Shown piece after piece: positions 35,752 to 42,738 of a stretch of 64,000 nucleotides of DNA. The notes beneath the pieces are model-generated. The model saw only the letters and a program-made list of their open reading frames with translations, was not told the origin of the DNA and ran no database searches. Position 1 is the stretch's first letter. Each line of letters begins with the position of its first letter. Source of the DNA: CBDBIG01 sp965205845 [NCBI: bacterium]. Its GTDB lineage: Bacteria > SAR324. The DNA lies in NCBI GenBank assembly GCA_965205845.1, contig CBDBIG010000004.1, positions 1-64,000 of the forward strand, given 5' to 3'. Made by a program: the position numbers and the translations under genes.

Positions 35752-36543
35752 ATGGATTTTGGAATCAAAGGAAAAGTGGCCCTTGTGACCGCCGCAAGCA
35801 AAGGCCTTGGCCGCGGCTGCGCCGAGCATCTTGCAGCAGAAGGATGCAAAGTGGCCATTTGTGCCCGCAATGCAACGGAAGTACAACAAACTGCCCGGGG
35901 GATTGCCAGCACTACGGGGGCTGAAACCTTGGCCCTTACCTGTGATATGTCGCAAGCAGAGCAGATTGAGGACATGCTCCAAACGCTGCGCCATCAGTGG
36001 GGTGACCCTGACATTGTGATTGCCAACGCGGGTGGGCCTCCTCCGGGAACCTTTGCCAGCACAAAGCTCGAGCACTTTGCCCCCGCCGTCGAACTCACCT
36101 TAATGAGTTCCATTCGGCTAACCTATGGGGTGATTGAAGCGATGCAAAAAAAGGGTTGGGGGCGGATTGTGTATATTACCTCGGTATCGGTCAAGCAGCC
36201 TGTGCCTTACATTTTGCTTTCTAACACCATGCGCGCAGGGGTAACGGGATTTATGAAGACCGTGGCGCGTGAGGTTGCAAGTACGGGCGTCACCTTAAAT
36301 GCGGTTCTCCCAGGCACCCATGTAACCGCGCGTGTTCAATCAACGGCAGCATCCATTGCCGAAAAAGAAGGCATCAGCCTTGCCGAGGCACTGGCGCGCC
36401 AGGAAGCCCAGGTGCCGATGAAGCGTTTGGGGAATGCCAAAGATTTTGGCGCGGTCGCCGCTTTTTTGTGCTCGCAGCAAGCCAAGTTTATTACGGGAGA
36501 GAACGTGTTGGTTGATGGCGGTGCCTATGCGGGCCTCGTATAG
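35752..36543 (+). CDS. Short-chain dehydrogenase/reductase lacking the catalytic lysine
   Basis: 263 aa, Rossmann fold, NAD(P)-binding. TAASKGLGRG (residues 13-22) is the TGxxxGxG-type motif and IANAGG (90-95) the NAG motif. Ser144 in YITSVSV is in place. The usual YxxxK is YILLS here: Tyr153 is present, but Ser157 replaces Lys, followed by NTMRAG. The end FITGENVLVDGGAY is normal. Some SDR subgroups with an LSN motif also lack the Lys, so it may still be active. ATG 35752 follows ACAAGGAG. The 55-bp array begins 7 bases after its stop. Confidence 0.85.
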   Translation: MDFGIKGKVALVTAASKGLGRGCAEHLAAEGCKVAICARNATEVQQTARGIASTTGAETLALTCDMSQAEQIEDMLQTLRHQWGDPDIVIANAGGPPPGTFASTKLEHFAPAVELTLMSSIRLTYGVIEAMQKKGWGRIVYITSVSVKQPVPYILLSNTMRAGVTGFMKTVAREVASTGVTLNAVLPGTHVTARVQSTAASIAEKEGISLAEALARQEAQVPMKRLGNAKDFGAVAAFLCSQQAKFITGENVLVDGGAYAGLV

Positions 36544-36550
36544 GAAAAGA

Positions 36551-37143
36551 TGCAAAGCACAAGAAAGAGCCACGTTTGATGCAATGCCGATTTAAAAAAA
36601 AGGGTGCAAAGCACAAGAAAGAGCCACGGTTGATGCAATGCCGATTTAAAAAAAAAGGTGCCATGCACAAGAAAGAGCCACGTTTGACGCAATGCCAGTT
36701 TTAAAAAAAAAGGTGCCATGCACAAGAAAGAGCCACGTTTGACGCAATGCCAGTTTTAAAAAAAAAGGTGCCATGCACAAGAAAGAGCCACGTTTGACGC
36801 AATGCCAGTTTTAAAAAAAAAGGTGCCATGCACAAGAAAGAGCCACGTTTGACGCAATGCCAGTTTTAAAAAAAAAGGTGCCATGCACAAGAAAGAGCCA
36901 CGTTTGACGCAATGCCAGTTTTAAAAAAAAAAGGTGCCATGCACAAGAAAGAGCCACGTTTGACGCAATGCCAGTTTTTAAAAAAAAAGGTGCCATGCAC
37001 AAGAAAGAGCCACGTTTGACGCAATGCCAGTTTTAAAAAAAAAGGTGCCATGCACAAGAAAGAGCCACGTTTGACGCAATGCCAGTTTTAAAAAAAAAGG
37101 TGCCATGCACAAGAAAGAGCCACGCTTGACTCAATACCAATTT
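36551..37143. repeat. Array of about eleven 55-bp A-tract repeats
   Basis: Units start near 36551, 36604, 36657, 36712, 36767, 36822, 36877, 36933, 36989, 37044 and 37099. The core is GGTGCCATGCACAAGAAAG, then AGCCACGTTTGACGCAATG, then CCAG, TTTT and 8-10 A. Middle units are nearly identical; the first two (GCAAAGCAC) and the last (CGCTTGACTCAATACC) diverge, as expected when an array grows from its middle. There are no unique spacers. On the minus strand each unit reads GTGC-ATG-GCAC then C and nine T, a weak terminator-like pattern. The last unit runs into the ribosome binding site of the next gene. Confidence 0.95.
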
Positions 37144-37159
37144 AAAAAGGAATGCTCAA

Positions 37160-38818
37160 ATGGTAGAAATTAAACGCATGACAGCAGGCATGGCGATTGT
37201 AGAATGTATTGCGCGTGAGGGTGTGAGCCATGTGTTCAATGTCCCTGGGGAGAGTTATCTCTGCGCGTTGGATGCATTTTTTGATTATCCACAAATAAAA
37301 CTTATTACCAACCGTCAGGAAGGCGGGGCGTGCTACATGGCAGAGGCTTTTGCCAAAATAAGTGGCCAGGTGGGCGTATGCTTTGTTACCCGCGGACCTG
37401 GTGCGACCAACGCAAGCATTGGCGTGCATTGCGCCCATCAAGACAGCACCCCTTTGGTGTTGTTTGTGGGGCAGGTTCCGCGCATCAATCGTGGGCGCGA
37501 AGCATTTCAAGAGGTTGACTACGGTCAGTTTTTTGGTTCTATGGCAAAATGGGTGGTCGAACTCAACCACCCCGCCAAGGCACCAGAGGTGGTCCGACGT
37601 GCTTTTTATCTTGCGCGCAGTGGTCGCCCTGGGCCTGTGGTGGTGAGTTTGCCAGAAGATATGCTCACCGAAGAGGCAGACATGCACCTTCAATCGCCCA
37701 TTCCTATCGCCTTGCCGTATCCCGATCCCGAGGCAATTGCAAGCCTTGTGCAGCATATTAACCAATCGAGCCGTCCATTGCTTATTGCAGGGGATGGTGT
37801 GCGAAACCAAGCTCGCCAAGCCTTGGTGGCTTTTTCAGAACGCTTTCAAGTGCCTCTTGTCAGCAGTTGGCGCCGCAACGATGTCTTTCCAAATGAGCAT
37901 CCGCTCTATGTGGGGTCGTTAAGCACAGCGCGCTCGCCTGCGCAAGATTTCATGCGCAAGGCAGAGACCATCCTTACGATTGGCGATCGCCTTTCCGAGA
38001 TTACCACAGGGGATTACCAATTCCCCACCCCAACACAAACCCTTTTGCAAATTGATATTTCAGCAGATACCATGGGCACACGCTTTGCGCCCCAAGTGAC
38101 CGCTGTAGCCGATGTAAAACGGGCATTAGAGGCTGCCTTGGAGCATGGTGCGCAGATTCCACCACAACGCAAAGCTTGGTTGCAAGAAGTTGGCATAACC
38201 AGGCAGGCTATTTTAACCCCTCCCAACCGTCCTGTTAAAAAGGCCTCAATGGAGGAGGTGGTTGCTAAAATGGTCCAGATACTTCCTGCAAATGCCATTA
38301 TCACGGTTGATGCAGGCAACGCTTCGGGTTGGATCCAACGTTATTATCGCTGGCAAGAGGAAGCCTCTTTTTTAGGTCCCACTGTGGGTTCAATGGGTTA
38401 TGGTGTGCCTTCTGCCGTTGCCGCCAAGCTGGCATTTCCCCAACGTGTGGTGGTGGGGACCAGCGGCGATGGGGGCTTTATGATGAATGGGCAGGAATTT
38501 GCCACTGCCATTCAGTATGGTGTGTCTATTATTCACATTGTGTTCAACAATCAAAGTTTAGGCACCATTCGGATGCATCAAGAACGTGAGCATCCTAAAC
38601 GGATTGTTGGCACCAATTTGGTAAACCCCAATTTTGCCAAATTGGCCGAGGCATATGGTGGAAAAGGCTATTTGGTAGAAAGTACCGACGCGTTTGCCCC
38701 CGCTTTACAAAGTGCCTTGCAAGCAGGTGTGGCTTGTATTATTGAAGTGCGGACTGATATTGACAACATAGCGGTGGGCGTCACCCTCGAGCAATTGCGC
38801 GCCAAGCACGCACAATAA
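37160..38818 (+). CDS. ThDP-dependent enzyme, acetolactate synthase large subunit-like
   Basis: 552 aa, three-domain thiamine diphosphate enzyme of the IlvB/benzoylformate decarboxylase group. The N-terminal domain has the activating glutamate in NRQEGGACYMAEAFA and GVCFVTRGPGATNA; the middle domain has RPLLIAGDGVRN; the C-terminal domain has the cofactor motif GDG(GFMMNGQEF)...NN as TSGDGGFMMNGQEF and IVFNNQSLG. No FAD-binding peculiarity or partner small subunit is seen next door, so it need not be acetolactate synthase. ATG 37160 has AAAAAGGAA, which is formed at the edge of the 55-bp array. Confidence 0.85.
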   Translation: MVEIKRMTAGMAIVECIAREGVSHVFNVPGESYLCALDAFFDYPQIKLITNRQEGGACYMAEAFAKISGQVGVCFVTRGPGATNASIGVHCAHQDSTPLVLFVGQVPRINRGREAFQEVDYGQFFGSMAKWVVELNHPAKAPEVVRRAFYLARSGRPGPVVVSLPEDMLTEEADMHLQSPIPIALPYPDPEAIASLVQHINQSSRPLLIAGDGVRNQARQALVAFSERFQVPLVSSWRRNDVFPNEHPLYVGSLSTARSPAQDFMRKAETILTIGDRLSEITTGDYQFPTPTQTLLQIDISADTMGTRFAPQVTAVADVKRALEAALEHGAQIPPQRKAWLQEVGITRQAILTPPNRPVKKASMEEVVAKMVQILPANAIITVDAGNASGWIQRYYRWQEEASFLGPTVGSMGYGVPSAVAAKLAFPQRVVVGTSGDGGFMMNGQEFATAIQYGVSIIHIVFNNQSLGTIRMHQEREHPKRIVGTNLVNPNFAKLAEAYGGKGYLVESTDAFAPALQSALQAGVACIIEVRTDIDNIAVGVTLEQLRAKHAQ

Positions 38819-38864
38819 CGTGTGTGCCCATTCATGCCATTTACCTAGCGCAACAAAGGGGAGC

Positions 38865-40016
38865 TCATAAATTTTCTTGAAAAGCGTCTGCAGCATTCAC
38901 GGGAATCATGACGTAAGGGCGCTCTCGAAGTTCTTGATCGTTTTCTAGGCGGTTGATTTTTAATATTTTCTCGAACGGGGTTTGGAAGCGCGTGCTTAGT
39001 GCTTGAACGGTGTCTTCTTCAGAAACAGGGTGCAACATCCATTTGGTCTTGTGGGCCTTGTATTTGCGCCAGGCCACGTTGTTGGGTTGCGTGTGGTTTA
39101 ATTTTGCTTTTAACCCTTTGGGGACACGCAAAGTGTGGGGTGTGCTGTTTGGTGGGGTGCGGCCCTGTAGCAAATGCGGGTTGAGCTGTGTAAGCAAAGT
39201 GTGCTTAATATCAAGGCGCTGAGCCAATACGCCCAATGAGACGCCTGGAGAGACGTCTAGAAGTTCAAAATGAATTTGTGGCTCGAAAGGCAGGTCGACA
39301 AAGCCAAACGCTGCGGGGTTTTTTGCGATTAACGCGGCTGCAATAAAAGCGGGAACGTAGTGCTGTGTTTCCTCTGGGAGGTCTAAAGCCCAGTAATGGG
39401 TGGGCAGGGAGGCACGTTGGTTTTTGCGCCTGGCCCAACGAATCAAACCCGCACCGCCGTTATACGAAGCCAATGCCAGTTCCCATGACCCAAATTGCTG
39501 ATGCATTTTTTGAAGTAGCGCAGCCGCTGCTTTGGCGCTTTGAATGGGGTCCAGGCGGCGATCTGTCCATGCATTTTGATTCAAGGCATAGCGCTTCCCT
39601 GTTTCGGGAATAAACTGCCACACCCCAGCCGCCTTGGCTGGGGAGAGGGCTTGTTCGTAAAAACCGCTTTCGATGATGGGCAAGTAAGCCAATTCTTCTG
39701 GCATGCCACGCTCACGAAAAATGCGGCGGTATATTTTGATATACCGTGTTGAACGTACCAGACTGTTGGTTAAGCGGATGCGTTGTTGGTGTTCGAACAG
39801 GTTTAACTTTGCTTGTATCCGATCAAAGGCTTCTTTGGGTAAGCGCTTGCGCAACGTGCTCACCAAAAAGGGGCTATCCTCCTTAAGGGAAGGAGAGGGT
39901 GCTTGCGTAGGAGATGTGTGCGAACTTGACTGGATCCGTACCGCCAAGCCCACGTAAACGACAAGGCCCAACACCACTGCCCAGCGCAGAAAAAAGAATA
40001 CGAAAGAAAACACCAT
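38865..40016 (-). CDS. Membrane-bound lytic murein transglycosylase (MltD-like)
   Basis: Cleaves peptidoglycan glycan strands. 383 aa with an N-terminal membrane anchor (FFLRWAVVLGLVVYVGLAV), an SLT domain with the catalytic glutamate in LAYLPIIESGFYEQALSPAKAAGVWQF (read near residues 108-133) and ELALASYNGGAGLIRWARRK, then two LysM-like segments (VSPGVSLGVLAQRLDIKHTL, VSEEDTVQALSTRFQTPFEKIL) that would bind the wall. It lies 42 bases after the degP-like gene on the same strand. Confidence 0.88.
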   Translation of the reverse strand: MVFSFVFFFLRWAVVLGLVVYVGLAVRIQSSSHTSPTQAPSPSLKEDSPFLVSTLRKRLPKEAFDRIQAKLNLFEHQQRIRLTNSLVRSTRYIKIYRRIFRERGMPEELAYLPIIESGFYEQALSPAKAAGVWQFIPETGKRYALNQNAWTDRRLDPIQSAKAAAALLQKMHQQFGSWELALASYNGGAGLIRWARRKNQRASLPTHYWALDLPEETQHYVPAFIAAALIAKNPAAFGFVDLPFEPQIHFELLDVSPGVSLGVLAQRLDIKHTLLTQLNPHLLQGRTPPNSTPHTLRVPKGLKAKLNHTQPNNVAWRKYKAHKTKWMLHPVSEEDTVQALSTRFQTPFEKILKINRLENDQELRERPYVMIPVNAADAFQENL

Positions 40017-40058
40017 AGATTTTATGTGTATGCCTGCAATCCTAAACCATATGCAGTT

Positions 40059-41168
40059 TTATGGCGCACCCAGCCCGACTTCAATACGCTTTTTTTGACC
40101 ATTACGAATAATCAACAACATCACGGTATCACCAGGTTTTTTACGCTCCAATGCATTCAACAAGTCATCATTATCACGAATCTTTTGCCCGTTTACCTGC
40201 ACAATAACATCGCCCAAAACAACCTCCCCATTAGAGCGCCGCCTTAAGCCGCGTAACCTTGCTTTAGCAGCCCCCGACCCCGCACTGGCACTTACAATAA
40301 CCACACCTTCTTTAATGCCGAGCCTTTTTGCAATGGTGGGCTGCAAGATGCTAATGCCTAAAACTGGGCGAATGACCTTACCATGGGCAATCAATTGTGG
40401 AACAACCCACTTTAGCGTATTGACTGGAACTGCAAAACCGATGCCTGTATTGCTTGAATCACCAAAAATACTCGTGTTGACGCCAATTAAATCCCCTGAG
40501 GAGTCGAGCAAAGGACCGCCCGAATTGCCTGGGTTAATCGCCGCATCCGTCTGAATTGAGTTGCGTATCCGCCTGCCGTTCGGCGCACCAATCTCACGCC
40601 CCAGAGCACTAATAATCCCCGTGGTTAGCGTAAAATCAAACCCGAATGGATTGCCAATGGCCAATACCTTTTGTCCCACTTGTAAGGTGTCTGAAGCACC
40701 GTGATTTAAAGGTTTGAGCTTGCCCTTGGGTGCTTTAATACTCAAGACAGCCAAGTCAAAAGAGGGCGCGGCACCCACAAAGGAGGCTTCCCATGTACTG
40801 TTATCTGGCAGTTGTACAAAAACCTTTTGCGAGCCCTCTATCACATGAAAATTGGTGATGATATGCCCGGCTTTATCCCAAAAAAAGCCTGAGCCAGCAC
40901 CGCGCGAAACTTTTGCTTGCGGGTTAAAGGTAAATAAATCCCGACTAACCTCCAAGGTATTGATAAACACCGTCGATATGGAGGCGCGCTTAAAAACCTC
41001 AATGGTATTCTTTTCGTCTGCAATCAAAGCCAGCCTGGGGAAAGGAACGACTGCTTGCTTGACACCATGGGATGCGGTGCTTTGGGGTGCCTGCTTTTCG
41101 CAGCCAACGAGCATGCCTAGCACAAAAAAACACAGCCCTACCCGTCGTAATACGCATCTATTTATCAC
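40059..41168 (-). CDS. DegP/HtrA-like serine protease lipoprotein
   Basis: Periplasmic quality-control protease. 369 aa from GTG 41168, with GAGGTG just upstream and a lipoprotein signal (LCFFVLGMLVGC). The trypsin-like triad is seen: His in GHIITNFHVIEG, Asp in SFDLAVLSIKAP, Ser in AAINPGNSGGPLLDS. One C-terminal PDZ domain follows (IRPVLGISILQ, GDVIVQVNGQKIRDNDDLL). The single PDZ and the lipobox make it closer to DegS or plant Deg1-like proteins than to two-PDZ DegP. Between mltD and hemF, all on the minus strand. Confidence 0.9.
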   Translation of the reverse strand: MINRCVLRRVGLCFFVLGMLVGCEKQAPQSTASHGVKQAVVPFPRLALIADEKNTIEVFKRASISTVFINTLEVSRDLFTFNPQAKVSRGAGSGFFWDKAGHIITNFHVIEGSQKVFVQLPDNSTWEASFVGAAPSFDLAVLSIKAPKGKLKPLNHGASDTLQVGQKVLAIGNPFGFDFTLTTGIISALGREIGAPNGRRIRNSIQTDAAINPGNSGGPLLDSSGDLIGVNTSIFGDSSNTGIGFAVPVNTLKWVVPQLIAHGKVIRPVLGISILQPTIAKRLGIKEGVVIVSASAGSGAAKARLRGLRRRSNGEVVLGDVIVQVNGQKIRDNDDLLNALERKKPGDTVMLLIIRNGQKKRIEVGLGAP

Positions 41169-41400
41169 TGCACACCTCGCTTGATGCTTCTACAAACCTA
41201 CCAACCAACCCATTCCGCTCGCACGTTGACACGCCAACGGCACACCTTCGGTGTAGAGCGCTGAAACCACGCTTACCTGCCCACATGCTTACAGACAAGA
41301 TTATGGCTTTTTTTCCGCCTATAGTAAAGCAGATGTTTTAAGGATAGCCAAGTATAAGTTATGTTAACTTGATAATGGGGGTGTGTGTGGGAGAACTAAA

Positions 41401-41423
41401 GCGATGCTTTAAAGACGCATTGC
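41401..41423 (-). terminator. Probable terminator after hemF
   Basis: On the minus strand GCAATGC, a 9-base loop and GCATCGC form a 7-bp stem with one G-T pair, followed by TTTAG. It starts 33 bases after the hemF stop. The T run is short, so termination may be weak. Confidence 0.4.
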
Positions 41424-41455
41424 TCTTAAGAGAAATTTTCTTACAAATTTAATTA

Positions 41456-42448
41456 TTAGGAAACAAAAGCACCTTGTGCGGTGAGCATGGCCAATTTTTG
41501 CTCACCTTCTTTGCCAGCCCAGTCTATAGGGGGTAAAAAATGGGTGTACAAGGCTTCTTCTGGGCTATCGGGGAAGGGGTGCCAGTTATATGCCCAGTTT
41601 ACCGTGGGTGGCATAGACACCAAAATGGATTCAATGCGCCCCTGGGATTGCAAACCAAACAGCGTACCTTGGTCGTATAGCAGGTTAAACTCAACATAGC
41701 GCCCCCGCCGTATTTGCTGAAAATTTCTTTCGCGCGCATTGAAACCACGCGTTTGATGGCGTTGAATAAGAGGGATGTAAGCATCTAAAAATGTGTTGCC
41801 CAGGGCAAGGATAAAAGCCAAGCCTTCCTCTTTGCCGATGGATAGGTGATTAAAAAAAATTCCGCCAATCCCACGGGCTTCATTGCGATGTTTAAGAAAA
41901 AAATACCGATCGCACCATCGTTTGTAATGCGGATAATAGTGGGGGTCAAAGCGATCACAACACGCTTTCAGTGTTTGGTGAAAATGGATGCAGTCTTTTG
42001 CAAAGGGATAGTAGGGAGTCAGATCCAGACCGCCACCAAACCAGTGTACATGGCCTACTTCCAAATAGCGTACATTAAAATGCACCGTGGGCACATAAGG
42101 GTTGTTGGGGTGTAGTATTAACGAGATTCCAGTGGCAAAAAACGGAGTGTTTGTGGGGATTTGAACGTTTTTATCCGCCCCTTGCTTGGTAACAGGGGGC
42201 AAGGATTGGCCGCACACCGCAGAAAATAAAACACCCCCTTTTTCGAAGACACTCCCCTTTTCGACAACACGCGAGAGACCACCTCCCCCTTCTTTTCTTT
42301 GCCATGTATCATTTTCAAATGGCTTCGATTCGTATCCTTCGAGTGCCTCACAAAGTTCTGTTTGCAATTGGCGCAAAGCGCCACTTATCTGCTGAGCCTT
42401 TGGACTGAAATCTTGACTGGCTTGTTGACTTATGGTTTCAATGTGCAT
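41456..42448 (-). CDS. hemF: Oxygen-dependent coproporphyrinogen III oxidase HemF
   Basis: Converts coproporphyrinogen III to protoporphyrinogen IX using O2. 330 aa, full length. The signature is intact: VHFNVRYLEVGHVHWFGGGLDLTPYYPF (about residues 122-149, read in parts), YPHYKRWCDRYFFLKHRNEARGIGGIFF and the C-terminal YVEFNLLYDQGTLFGL and ILVSMPPTVNW. It shows that the organism makes haem in air. It lies about 290 bases upstream of the degP-like gene on the same strand, with a weak terminator between. Confidence 0.97.
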   Translation of the reverse strand: MHIETISQQASQDFSPKAQQISGALRQLQTELCEALEGYESKPFENDTWQRKEGGGGLSRVVEKGSVFEKGGVLFSAVCGQSLPPVTKQGADKNVQIPTNTPFFATGISLILHPNNPYVPTVHFNVRYLEVGHVHWFGGGLDLTPYYPFAKDCIHFHQTLKACCDRFDPHYYPHYKRWCDRYFFLKHRNEARGIGGIFFNHLSIGKEEGLAFILALGNTFLDAYIPLIQRHQTRGFNARERNFQQIRRGRYVEFNLLYDQGTLFGLQSQGRIESILVSMPPTVNWAYNWHPFPDSPEEALYTHFLPPIDWAGKEGEQKLAMLTAQGAFVS

Positions 42449-42738
42449 GATCTTTGGCTGCCCCTTTGATTGTATTTGATGGATCTATCACGCTGCTGTT
42501 TGGTTTTCCATCGCCAGCAGCTCTCATTTGGGGTCAAGGTATTCTTAATCGATGCCCTTAATAGCAGAGCAATCCGCACGCTTTCTTAGCGAATCATAAA
42601 ATTACTGTCAGATGCGCTGTTTGGAGCCCTGATAACAACGTAATGTACGCACGCTGTATGCAAAATGCTACAATTCGAGTCTGGCTTTTCTTGCGCAAAT
42701 TTTTCACTTTTTTTTAGATATAGGTTTTTTGAGCCTTC

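Noticed and set aside
36525-37057. Minus-strand frames reading repeated MCMAPFF and TWLFLVHG segments
   Set aside because: They are translations of the 55-bp repeat, whose length is not a multiple of three; no start signal or domain.
36551-37143. CRISPR array
   Set aside because: Units of 55 bp are repeated as a whole; there are no unique spacers between short repeats and no cas genes in the window.
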